This document shows positions 1 to 7,412 of a stretch of DNA of 10,774 nucleotides, piece by piece. The notes beneath the pieces are model-generated. The model worked only from the letters and a program-made list of their open reading frames with translations, ran no database searches and had not been told where the DNA came from. The translations under genes were made by a program, and so were the position numbers. Origin of the DNA: Jimgerdemannia flammicorona (Eukaryota; Mucoromycota; Endogonomycetes; Endogonales; Endogonaceae); NCBI GenBank assembly GCA_003990745.1, contig RBNI01006991.1, positions 1 to 10,774 on the forward strand, written 5' to 3'. Within the stretch, counting starts at the first letter, position 1. Each line of letters begins with the position of its first letter.

Positions 1-12
1 AAAAAAAAAAAG
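1..12 (+). repeat. Poly(A) run at the window edge, probable tail of a retroposon lying to the left
   Basis: Twelve consecutive A residues open the window and abut the minus-strand dUTPase relic within its conserved core, just after motif 3. Two other poly(A) ends in this window (5918-5924 plus, 10625-10634 minus) terminate retroposons, so this run may be the tail of a third plus-strand insertion that cut the dUTPase. Nothing to the left is visible. It could also be a simple A-tract or an assembly edge. Confidence 0.45.
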
Positions 13-282
13 CAAGACTTAAACTTGTCCTCAAAAGTCTGAATCAATGATATCAGCACCTATATCCAAATGATGTTTGACACTGAGTCTTGATCATGGT
101 GCAATTCTAGCATAATGTCCTTCAGGACATTGAACTACAATTCCAGTAGGCACCAGAGTGTGGCCCTTGGCTGGAATAGTGACTTGTTTGACTGAGTGTA
201 GGTCAAGACCAATGACTCCTTCTATTTAATATTGAGAGACCTGGGCCTTTGGATGAAGCTTATTGACCTTGAGCTCAAGTTG
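13..282 (-). pseudogene. dUTPase domain of Ty3/gypsy element A (5' part, decayed)
   Basis: dUTPase hydrolyses dUTP to dUMP and PPi and keeps uracil out of newly made cDNA. Read on the minus strand in the frame whose codons begin at multiples of 3, three of the five trimeric dUTPase motifs appear in order. Motif 1 is GLDLHS (193-210). It is followed by IPAKGHTLVPTGIV and PEGHYARIAP. Motif 2 is P-stop-SRL (85-99), where the family has PRSGL. Motif 3 is GADIIDSDF-stop-G (29-61), where the family has GVIDSDYRG. The catalytic Asp of motif 3 (codon at 44-46) is kept. Stops at 94-96 and 32-34 sit where Arg is expected (CGA to TGA), and there is a TAA near 230. Motifs 4 and 5 would lie left of the window or were lost at the poly(A) run. 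The domain follows the Gag zinc knuckle and is in the -1 frame relative to Gag, the arrangement betaretroviruses use for Gag-Pro. A chance indel could mimic this. Identification is firm. The exact N-terminal boundary is not. Confidence 0.88.
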
Positions 283-1292
283 ACTAGTAGTGGATTGACA
301 GGTGTGTCCTTGGACAACATGGTGACTGGTCTTGAGGGTTCACTAGTCTTCCTAGGACATTTGGTTGCAATGTATTCTGTTTGGCAACAAAAGAAATAGA
401 CTCCAGATTTCTTCAGGCAGTTCTTTTCTTCAGGGGTGAGCTTGGTGTTCTTTTTGTTCATAGTATTTAAGTCCATTGGTGCCAGGCCAACTGTTCTTGA
501 TAGGTTTCTGTGGCAGTTCTTGAAGTGGTTCTTCTTATAGTGTTCTGGTTTGAAGTGGTTGCCAAAGGTGATAATATCAAATCTATCAGTGATTCTCATG
601 GCTTCATCAAGAGATTTGGGCTCTTCTAGCTTGACCTTGACTCACGTGTTTCCCTTCAGACCTCAGACATAGCAGTCTATCTTTTCATCCTCAGATACTG
701 CTGGTAGCTCAAGTAGGATTGACAAGAATTGTACATTGTAGCTTTGTACAGACTTCAGTTGCTTGATGTTCACTAGCTTGTCCCTGGCTAGCTTGGTGGC
801 ATTAGCAGGCTTGAACTGCTTGTAAAGGGCTCTCTTGAAAGCTTCCCAATCTCTGATTTATGCATATGAGTGTACAGATGTAACCATGATATGATTGCAC
901 TACCAAATAGCTGCATTTCCTCAGAGAAGTATGGCAGCAAATTGGACTTGCATATCATTTTCCATTCTTGTGAGTTTGAAGTATTGGTCCAATTGGAAGA
1001 TCCATGCATCTGTAGATAGTCCTCCTTGATGGCTGTCAAAGATGTCTGGCTTGAGTGGCTTGAAACTGACTAGTGCTATAGCAGGATGTAATGTTCCTAT
1101 AGTTTGTGTTTTCTGGTGTTCTAGTTGTGCTTGAAGTTCTTAAATTTGGTGGGCCATGGCATTGATCATATCTTCTATGTTGAGCTATGATCCTCCTGCT
1201 TCTTTTGTAGCAAAGGGGTCTGGCTGGTAGACTGACTCTTTGCAGCTCATTTTGGGTTTGTGTGACTAGTTGTGACTGGTTTCCGAATTCAT
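222..1292 (-). pseudogene. gag: Gag polyprotein of Ty3/gypsy element A (decayed)
   Basis: This is the capsid/nucleocapsid protein that forms the virus-like particle. The start is the ATG at 1292 (MNSETSHN), with an in-frame ATG at 1250 as the alternative. The frame is continuous to the TAG at 222. The central part is a classical Retrotrans_gag domain: FQLDQYF, then FAAILL-stop-GNAAIWW, then WEAFKRALYKQFKPANATKLA (about 830-990), then LLELPAVSEDEKIDCYV and a DEAMRITDRFD helix (about 580-720). It ends in a degraded CCHC knuckle. At least seven internal stops are present. The TGA codons stand where Arg is usual and the TAG/TAA codons where Gln or Trp is usual, so one class of transition explains them. 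No frameshift is needed over about 350 codons, which points to recent, mutation-driven death. The 252-bp open frame at 788-1039 on the same strand is only a shadow frame of this gene. Confidence 0.88.
357..398 (-). other. Degraded CCHC zinc knuckle of Gag (nucleocapsid)
   Basis: The residues read YFFCCQTEYIATKC, which fits C-x2-C-x4-H-x4-C if the first Cys (codon 396-398, now TAT) and the His (now TAC) are restored. Both changes are single transitions, TGT to TAT and CAT/CAC to TAT/TAC. The knuckle normally binds genomic RNA. This copy has lost two of four zinc ligands. Confidence 0.75.
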
Positions 1293-1329
1293 GTGAGGTT
1301 TCTTAATAAGGTAAGGTGTAATGATACTG

Positions 1330-1338
1330 CTGCTACCA
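1330..1338 (-). other. Primer-binding site, match to initiator tRNA-Met 3' end
   Basis: The minus strand reads TGGTAGCAG two bases inside the LTR edge at 1341. This is the complement of a CUGCUACCA tRNA 3' end, as in eukaryotic initiator tRNA-Met, a common primer for Ty3/gypsy and Ty1/copia elements. Only nine bases are compared here, from general knowledge of the tRNA. The host's own tRNA sequence would decide how far the match runs. Confidence 0.55.
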
Positions 1339-1340
1339 AG

Positions 1341-1804
1341 TGTAATATTCTAGTTTCTTTAAGAGGAAGCAGCTAAATCTAGAAGTTCTAGTTGGCCTAA
1401 AGTAGCTCAAAGAGATACTTAAAGGTTCAAGTATTCTTTAAGGATTTCTTAAGAGAAAATATTCTGAGCTTTAATCAGGCAGAGAACAAGGATATTTATA
1501 CATGATCTGAAAGAAAGATCCAGAAGGATCTTGAAAAGAAAGAGAAATGCCAAGAAATAAGTTCTCAGCAAAGCTGACTAATACTATTCTACAATATTCT
1601 AAAAGGTTTCATAACTAGCTAAGACAAGATACTTAGTGCTAAGGAAAGACAAGAATGTTCTAGTAGTGTCTGGGTGCCAAGAGAAGGTTTCTAAGCAAGT
1701 AGAAGGTGACAGAACATAGTAGAATATTCAAGAAATAACAAGAAAAGACTAACTAAAAGACACGAAAATATACTAAGACTAAATATAACTGTGAAATTGT
1801 TACA
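1341..1804 (-). mobile_element. 5' LTR of element A (464 bp)
   Basis: The inner edge is fixed by the primer-binding site, which is two bases away. In plus orientation the sequence starts TGTAATATTC and the proposed outer end is GTTACA at 1799-1804, giving a TGTAA/TTACA terminal inverted repeat of 5 bp. A TATA box and a downstream ATTAAA (1471-1476, minus) fit U3-R-U5 order. Beyond 1804 an older plus-strand Pol relic becomes recognisable by 1868, so the LTR must end before that point, which agrees. The partner LTR and the second target-site duplication are outside the window. The outer edge is therefore provisional. Confidence 0.6.
1493..1500 (-). promoter_or_regulatory. TATA box of the element A LTR promoter
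   Basis: The minus strand reads TATAAATA about 305 bp into the LTR, with an ATTAAA possible poly(A) signal about 20 bp downstream. Position and sequence suit the Pol II promoter that starts the genomic RNA, with the R region beginning near 1465-1470. This is inferred from sequence only. Confidence 0.5.
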
Positions 1805-1867
1805 AAACTACACCATAAGAAGGAGAAAATAATAGACAAATACAGCTATACCATTGAAAATAAATTT

Positions 1868-3267
1868 CTATTCAAGAAAGAACTCAAGAAGCTATTATAT
1901 AAATTTGAAGATATTCTTACTACTGATTTCCAAAATATTAAAAAAAAAGACACTACACTATATTATATATAATATAGATATAGAAGATATTAAGTCAATC
2001 TATCAAAGGGTAAAATCAATTTTACCAGTATATTGTAAATAGCTCAAAGAAGATATTAGGTAGATAGAAGAAGCTAGTATTATCAAGAAAGCCATTAGCT
2101 CATAGTTCTTACCAATTGTACTAGCTTTGAAGAAAAAAAAAAGCAAACTAGGAGAATTTATCTCAAGACTCTATACAGACTACAGAAAGCTCAATAAGAT
2201 TACTAAGAAAAAATACTAATTACTATCTCTCATAAGCAATATTCTGATAACACTAGGATATAAAGTGGGATTTAAAGTATTATACTATTTTACTTTAGAT
2301 TTATACTCAAGATTCAATCAAATTGGCTTCACTAAGAAAACTGGCAAAAAGTCAGTCTTTATTACTCCAGATAAAACCTATATCTATCTATAAATACTAT
2401 TTAGAATATAAAATACCTCAGCAAGCTTTTAGGGAATGATTAATAAGATATTTTAAAAAGATATAGAAAAATAGATTATAGTCTATATAGATAATATGAT
2501 TATCTTTAGTAAGATAGCTAAGAAATATCTAAACTATATCTAAAATTAAGAGAGTATAATTTGATCATCAAGCTAAAGAAGTGCAAGTTTGTAGAAATCA
2601 ATCTTCTACATTGGACATATCATCCATCAAACTAGAATCTACACAGATCCTATTAAGATTCAAGCAGTTATAGTCTACTTAAGACCTACTACAGTTACTG
2701 AAGCTCAAGCCTTCATAGGACTTACCACCTATTATAGAAGATTTATCAAAGGATTCTCTAACATTGCAGGTCCTATTTATAAACTGTTCAAGAAGGATAC
2801 TAAATTTCAATAGACTGATAAGCTAAAATAAGCTTTTAAATACTTCAAGGTCTAATTGACTTAAGTACTAATCTTGAGAATATCTGAATGGTCTCAAGAG
2901 TTTATTTTATAGATATATATATATAAGCTCAATTGAACTAGAAACTATTCTTATACAAAAGAAGGATAAAGTTGAATATATAAATATATATCTTAGTTAA
3001 AAAACTCATAGAGGAGAACGAGAATACAAATTCTACAAGTTAGAGTACCTTACAATCATCTGGATTATAGAAAAGTTCTACTACTATCTTATAAGAAGAT
3101 ACTTCATCATTCTGACTGACTATTCTGCCATCACCTAGCTGTTAACTATAAGCAAATATAAAGAAATATTTATTAGATATATTATAAAGCTATAAGTCTA
3201 TAATGTAACTATTATATACTATCTAGAAAGAATCAATATCAATACAGATATACTCTCACAGATACTC
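1868..3267 (+). pseudogene. pol: Ty3/gypsy Pol relic: reverse transcriptase and RNase H, heavily decayed
   Basis: This is the remains of the enzyme that copies element RNA into cDNA. Recognisable blocks in order: KKLLYKFEDILTTDF (about 1883-1930) just upstream of RT; DYRKLNKI (2178-2201); FTLDLYSRFNQI (from 2289), carrying the first catalytic Asp; VYIDNMIIFSK (2481-2513), the YxDD box with its last Asp now Asn (AAT); then FIGLTTYYRRFIKGFSNIAGPIYKL (about 2715-2790), the RT-connection segment. RNase H follows in another frame: LTDYSAIT (3112-3135), with His to Tyr in the usual TDHS, and NINTDILSQ (3235-3261), matching the NxxADxLSR ending. At least two frameshifts (near 1945 and 2900) and many stops are present. 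The altered YxDD alone would inactivate it. Its 5' part was separated by insertion of element A at about 1804. No integrase is recognisable downstream. Confidence 0.85.
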
Positions 3268-4655
3268 TGGAGAACTTATAATCAGCAAAATCAAAATGAA
3301 TAAGAAACTTTACTATAGAATTAGTACTTATCTAAAATAGCAAAAGATGTCCCAATATCTGAAGAAATAGATACAAATAATTATTAATAAATTCTGAAAA
3401 TAATTTGAAACTGATAGAGAAATACTAAAGAAGGAAAAACTACTAGTTATATTAGAGTATAAGAAGAAATAAGCAATGAAGTCAGTATATAAACTTAACT
3501 ATTATAATAAGTGAATAATATAGTATAGTTAAATAATATAAATACTCAATATAGTATAGTTATCTATACTTAGATACTCACATATACCACTACTTATAAT
3601 TAGTAAGATATTAAATTAGGTTTGTTGATCTGTATTCTAAGGACACATCCATATCTATTAGATATATCTGTTTCCAAAATAGCATTACTGTATATATATT
3701 TTATAGTTAGCTATATAGTAATTAGATAGTAACTATAACTATATAAAATACTCTAGAGATAAGAGTAAATAAACCTCAGTCTGAAAGTTAAAGTAAAAGT
3801 CAATTATCTAGTATACTTAGAAGAAGAAATCTGTTAATAAGTCACTACTAAGAAGTTATAAGCCATTTTTCACTCTGGTTTACTTTCTGATATAAAGTCT
3901 GAATTTGCTATCAAGTTTAAGTGAAGAACTTTGCTGCCATTTGAGAAATCTGCTACTTAAAAAAAAGCTACTATTCTTAAGAAATCTGCTATATTTATAA
4001 AGCTAGTCTAATATAAGATATATCTTTACAGTAAACCTAGTTTATATAAATAAAGTAATCTTTGATATAACTTTGAAGAATCTGCTATATTTTAATATAC
4101 TTATCAGATAAAGCCAGAAGCCTGCCAATTCAGAAAGAATCCATATTATCTGAGTTATTTAAGTTATCTATCAAACTAAGTTATCTGATATTTTGAGTTA
4201 ATTAAACAACTTACTGCCTATTCTGGAAATACTATCAAAACTGTCTATATTATATCAGATTACTAAAATCATTATACAGAAATCATTTTTATAAAGAAGT
4301 CATTTATACTATATTTATATTATTTGAAGAAAACTACCAAATTATTGAGACCAAACTCATGCTATAAAGAAATTGACATACTTTATATATAACTCTACTA
4401 TTTATATCTAAGAACTTATTTTAATTAGGAAACTGATGACTACTTAGTATCTATATTTTGTCTGTTATACTGCTAAATACTAATATAAAATCAGAAATCA
4501 TAGAATATTTTATTACTTTGACAAAGTAACTAAGAGCTCAAGCTAATCTATATAGTAGCTCCAATTATATAATTTATCTTTATTGAGTTAGTATATTATA
4601 TTTAGAGACTTAACTGGAAAGATTTTCTTTAAATCTACTTGACTTTTTAGTTTAC
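3268..4655. other. AT-rich decayed sequence without a recognisable gene
   Basis: This stretch is extremely poor in CpG, with stops in every frame. By position it should hold integrase and the 3' end of the plus-strand Pol element, and then the 5' end of the plus-strand Gag element. I can find neither an HHCC nor a D,D-35-E signature, nor convincing LTR ends. Small repeats are visible. AATATAGTATAGTTA-like units occur near 3515 and 3550. An AGAA(A)TCTGCTA motif occurs at 3944-3955, 3980-3991 and about 4077-4087. AAGTTATCT units occur near 4160-4190. Confidence 0.6.
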
Positions 4656-4726
4656 ATGAACCCAATAAACAAACTGGATATATTTGATATAATATTAGCA
4701 TTTGAATAAGAAGAGAAGTAATCATC
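4656..4726 (+). pseudogene. gag: Possible 5' end of the plus-strand Gag-like relic
   Basis: The ATG at 4656 opens MNPINKLDIFDIILAFE and then meets a TAA. The reading continues across the retroposon insertion site, because removing 1,215 bp (insert plus one duplication) keeps the frame. The clearly Gag-like downstream part is in a different frame, so either an indel intervened or this start is accidental. Low confidence. Confidence 0.3.
4708..4726. repeat. Left target-site duplication of the 1.2-kb retroposon
   Basis: The 19 bases AAGAAGAGAAGTAATCATC are repeated perfectly at 5923-5941. They flank an insert that ends in poly(A), the signature of target-primed reverse transcription by a LINE-type enzyme. 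The perfect match argues for a recent insertion. Confidence 0.9.
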
Positions 4727-5297
4727 AAATGCTCCTTTCTCTGCTATCTTACCAGTCACAAGGTTTGGTAGACAACCTTCCGAGTCCCCTTTCCCCTATT
4801 ATTACCTCCTCTACCTCAGGTTGGTTTGCTGTACCTGTATGGGCATGGTGAAAGGAGGGCAATGGTGATGAGTTGCCCCTTTATTGGTGTCTGATCAGTG
4901 TCTTCTCTACTTTTTCATAGTTTCTGGTGTCTTCGGCTATGTCTGGAGAGTATCTGTTTTGGTGCAGCGCCTTCTTCCTTTTGCTGTCACCAACAAGGTG
5001 CTGTCTCATTGTGTCTCAGACTACATAGAGAGTCAGCCAACCTTGGGCATCAAGTGCTCAGTGTAGGTTACCTGCAGGTTCTCAGTGCCTGTGGTGGGAC
5101 CCTCTGGCTATAGCGAGCTTTTTGGTGAGTGCAGTTCTGATGTAGGTGACTGTTTTTTGGGTGATGTCAGGATGAGAGGGGAGATAGCTGTCACAGATAG
5201 GAGGAAGGGTGATTATGGTGAACCAGTGGGGTACCAGGCTGGGGGCAGTCATTGGGGCTGGGGTGGACAATATTTCAGTGGGGCCTTTCAATTGGCT

Positions 5298-5322
5298 GGT
5301 GGGGGGTGGGGTGGTGCAGGGG
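5298..5322 (+). other. G-rich tract with quadruplex potential
   Basis: G-runs of 2, 6, 4, 2 and 4 are separated by 1-3 bases within the retroposon sense strand. A second G-rich stretch lies at 5824-5857, near its 3' end. G-quadruplex-prone 3' regions are known in mammalian L1 elements. Any role here is inference. Confidence 0.5.
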
Positions 5323-5331
5323 CCGGCATCC

Positions 5332-5472
5332 TGGCTGTACCCAACTGGAACTGAGAGCTGACATGGCAATGCAATTGAGGCCTGCAGGCTTGGGGAATGG
5401 GGCCTTCCTCATTTGGCAGTATCTGACTGGAACCGGGAGCTGACATGGCAATATGATCAAGGCCTGCAGGCT
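5332..5472 (+). repeat. Tandem duplication, period 82 bp, two copies
   Basis: Segment 5332-5390 matches 5414-5472 at 48 of 59 positions. Shared blocks include GAGCTGACATGGCAAT (one mismatch just upstream) and GGCCTGCAGGCT. The duplication is inside the retroposon and must predate this insertion, since the copies differ by about 19 percent while the flanking target duplications are identical. Confidence 0.8.
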
Positions 5473-5887
5473 CAGAGAGTGGGAGTGGGGTCTTTTCAGG
5501 TCCTAGCCCATGTGTAAGTCCTTTGAGGAAGGTGCTGTATATAAGTCCTTTACTCACCTACTTTGAATCTGCTTTACTCTCTGTTGGTTGGTTGGGGGGT
5601 TTTTTCTTTGCCTCAGGCTTTCTTTTGGAGTTCAGGGGGCTATTCTTTATTCAGTCCCGGTGCTGCTAGATCTGATGCATAGGTGTGCTCTTGTGTGTAA
5701 ACAATGTTCCAGCCCTGGTGAGCAGAAAAGTCTAGTCTATGTCATAGGGGTCGATGTAGCCAGTATTCAATAGATATAGCTGGAGTGGTGGGACTGCTGG
5801 ACAATTTAGTAGCCTAGGTTAATGGGGGGATATTGTTTGATGGGTGGTGGGGGAGGGTTTTGGCCTATATAGTCTAGGTTCCCTTCC

Positions 5888-5893
5888 AATAAA
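5888..5893 (+). terminator. AATAAA poly(A) signal of the retroposon
   Basis: AATAAA lies 24 bases before the A-tail at 5918-5924, normal spacing for Pol II 3'-end formation. Between signal and tail, GGACT-ATG-AGTCC (5902-5914) can form a perfect 5-bp hairpin. Confidence 0.6.
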
Positions 5894-5922
5894 AATCTGC
5901 AGGACTATGAGTCCATTAAAAA

Positions 5923-5941
5923 AAGAAGAGAAGTAATCATC
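5923..5941. repeat. Right target-site duplication of the 1.2-kb retroposon
   Basis: This is a perfect 19-bp copy of 4708-4726, directly after the A-tail. After it the Gag-like relic resumes. Confidence 0.9.
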
Positions 5942-7126
5942 TCAAGACTTACTAATTACTCAGTATCAGAGAGATTTCAATCAGAAGTCAGTATAGTATA
6001 AAATTCTCAACCAGTATCAATAGACTTACTACTAGGAGATCTGATTCAGTCAGATCAACTAGACAGCTCTATTAGAAACTTTAACAAGATTATACAAGAA
6101 TTAGAAAATTTTATTGTACAATCTTGGTTTCCCTCAGAAGCTCCACAAGTCTCCCCTATTGAACCACTATCAGAACTAGTAACTATAGTATCAGAAGAAC
6201 TAGAAATAGCTTCTTCAAGGATATCCAGATCTACTATATCTTGCCTAAGATAAATAACATCATCTTCAGAATACTCAAGTATCCCAAGCTCTAGCAATAA
6301 CTCAGAAAGTAAATCAGAACCAGAATCAGAACTAGAATCAGAACCAGAAGACAGTGATGATGAAATGGCCACCTCAATGCTAACCTTTACAAGATATTCA
6401 GAAGAAGACTCAAGAGAATTCCTTAATAGAATTAAAGAAAGGGCAGTCTTAAAGAATCTCTCTATCCAGAGAAAAGTTACTATCTTTAAAACCCAACTCA
6501 GAGAACTAGTGAAGGGAATTTTCAACTGAGTTGTAAATAATGTATACTCAGACCTTAGAACAGCCATCTATGTACATATATAGTACTATCCTGAGAAGAA
6601 GAATATAGAGCTATGACCCACTGGCTTATTAAAAAATATATAAAAGATGAAATATATTATAAGACTTAAGAATCTATTATAGAGATGAAGATGAATCTTA
6701 GAGAATTACTTATGGTATTCTTTACTAGAATTCAGAAAAGAATATATAGTTAGGTTCAATATCACTAACTAAGACATCATAGGTCCAATGATATTCATGA
6801 CTGAGATCTCTCCAAATATTACTCAGTATATCTATACTCTAAGTATCAGAAAGTCTGAGGAACAAATAGATGTAGCATAAGGATTTTTTGATATCATATA
6901 AGAAACTATCTGGAGTAATTATGATAAAAAAGATAACAAGAAAGACCTCTTGGTTAAAATCCTGCAAGAACTCCTTAAAGAAAGAGAGAAATGAAATCTA
7001 AGACCTCAACTCCAAGTTAGACTGATTAGTTAAGCAAATCAAAAAACTTACTACATATTGTCACATAGTGATTGCTGAGTCCTTCAAATATGCCAGATTC
7101 TCTTCAAGGTGTATCTCCTAGACTAA
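5942..7126 (+). pseudogene. gag: Gag-like polyprotein relic of a plus-strand retrotransposon
   Basis: One plus-strand frame (codons starting at 3n+2) carries sense to the TAA at 7124, interrupted by stops such as the TAA at 5999 and the TGA after GIFN. The first part ends in a Ser/Glu-rich acidic run. Then come MATSMLTFTRYSEEDSREFL and RIKERAVLKNLSIQRKVTIF (6361-6500), which resemble the start of a Retrotrans_gag core. Next is LEFRKEYIVRF (about 6720-6750), then helical, charged sequence with SIRKSEEQIDVA (near 6843-6878) and KDLLVKILQELLKEREK (about 6940-6990). No zinc knuckle is seen. The relic ends nine bases before a candidate LTR edge (7135), so it was probably truncated by insertion of element B. 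A 170-codon open frame on the opposite strand (6055-6567) is a shadow. Gag assignment is moderate, based on pattern rather than a diagnostic motif. Confidence 0.6.
6270..6366 (+). other. Ser/Glu-rich acidic repeat in the Gag-like relic
   Basis: The encoded run alternates Ser with Glu and Pro, for example ESKSEPESELESEPEDSDDE, from imperfect repeats of a GAATCAGAACCA-type unit (about 6305-6350). It is likely disordered and would be a phospho-acceptor-rich linker before the capsid core. Replication slippage could have expanded it. Confidence 0.6.
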
Positions 7127-7290
7127 CTCAAGTTTGTTATAAGCAAGTTCTTATTGGAGTACCTTCCCAAGATCTTATAGTCCTCAAACTTCTTATCTTT
7201 AACTGTCTTGTTATCTCTTAGATTACTTGCAAGAAAGTGTGTGTATTGTACTGAGAAGACTGACTTTATTTCGGAGAAAATAAGAGGGGT

Positions 7291-7299
7291 ATTTATATA
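7291..7299 (-). promoter_or_regulatory. TATA box of the element B LTR
   Basis: The minus strand reads TATATAAAT about 105 bp into the LTR, and AATAAA follows about 20 bases later. The likely RNA start is near 7265-7270. This is inferred from position and sequence. Confidence 0.45.
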
Positions 7300-7352
7300 A
7301 AGAACAGGAAAAACTACTAAGTTCTAGGGTCAGTACTGATGGTTGTACAGGT

Positions 7353-7394
7353 TCAGAATGCTGGTATAATTCAGTATCACATCAGAATGCTGGT
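7353..7394. repeat. Pair of 13-bp direct repeats in the candidate U3
   Basis: TCAGAATGCTGGT occurs at 7353-7365 and again, identically, at 7382-7394, 29 bp apart and upstream (on the minus strand) of the TATA box. Paired repeats in U3 often act as enhancer-type elements. No function can be shown here. Confidence 0.6.
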
Positions 7395-7412
7395 GCTGTA
7401 TAACAAGGGACT

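Larger units (their letters stand above)
4727..5922 (+). mobile_element. Poly(A)-tailed non-LTR retroposon, non-coding, 1,196 bp
   Basis: The insert lies between perfect 19-bp duplications and ends with AATAAA (5888-5893) and seven A's (5918-5924, the last two shared with the duplication). It is plus-strand, G/T-rich, keeps CpGs and differs sharply in composition from the AT-rich relic on either side. No open frame exceeds about 95 codons, and the ones present lie on both strands without any familiar motif. I therefore read it as non-coding: a SINE-like element, a 5'-truncated LINE end, or a retrocopy of a host non-coding transcript. I find no convincing Pol III A and B boxes. It contains an 82-bp-period tandem duplication and G-rich tracts. 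It was inserted into the plus-strand Gag-like relic in the same orientation. Confidence 0.85.
7135..7405 (-). mobile_element. Candidate 3' LTR of element B (271 bp)
   Basis: In plus orientation it starts TGTTATA (7135-7141) and ends TATAACA (7399-7405), a perfect 7-bp terminal inverted repeat with canonical TG and CA ends. On the minus strand a TATA box (7291-7299) is followed by AATAAA (7265-7270), giving U3-R-U5 order in the same direction as element B's pol. It lies just past the extra ORF's stop at 7413. The flanking five bases (AAGTT and AGGGA) do not match, as expected if only one side is the outer edge. No clear polypurine tract precedes it, which is a weakness. It does not resemble the 464-bp LTR at 1341-1804, so elements A and B appear to be different families. 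Confidence 0.5.

Noticed and set aside
788..1039. 83-codon minus-strand open frame as a separate gene
   Set aside because: It is an alternate frame inside the Gag pseudogene. The neighbouring frame carries the Retrotrans_gag motifs.
4462..4655. Possible 5' LTR of the plus-strand Gag element, starting TGTTATACTGC
   Set aside because: The first bases resemble the start of the element B LTR on the minus strand, but similarity stops there and no matching end, TATA box or primer site could be fixed.
4755..4795. tRNA-like Pol III A and B boxes at the 5' end of the retroposon
   Set aside because: TTCCGAGTCC partly resembles a B box and TGGTAGAC an A box. They are too close together and no tRNA fold is visible, so this is not supported.
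4884..5773. Many open frames of 60-95 codons on both strands
   Set aside because: They lie inside the non-coding retroposon, overlap each other on both strands and show no motif. High G content lowers stop frequency there.
6055..6567. 170-codon open frame on the minus strand, Ser/Asp-rich
   Set aside because: The plus strand of the same interval reads as a Gag-like protein with core-type sequence and continues in frame to 7126. The minus frame is open mainly because the plus strand is poor in the trinucleotides that would give stops there.
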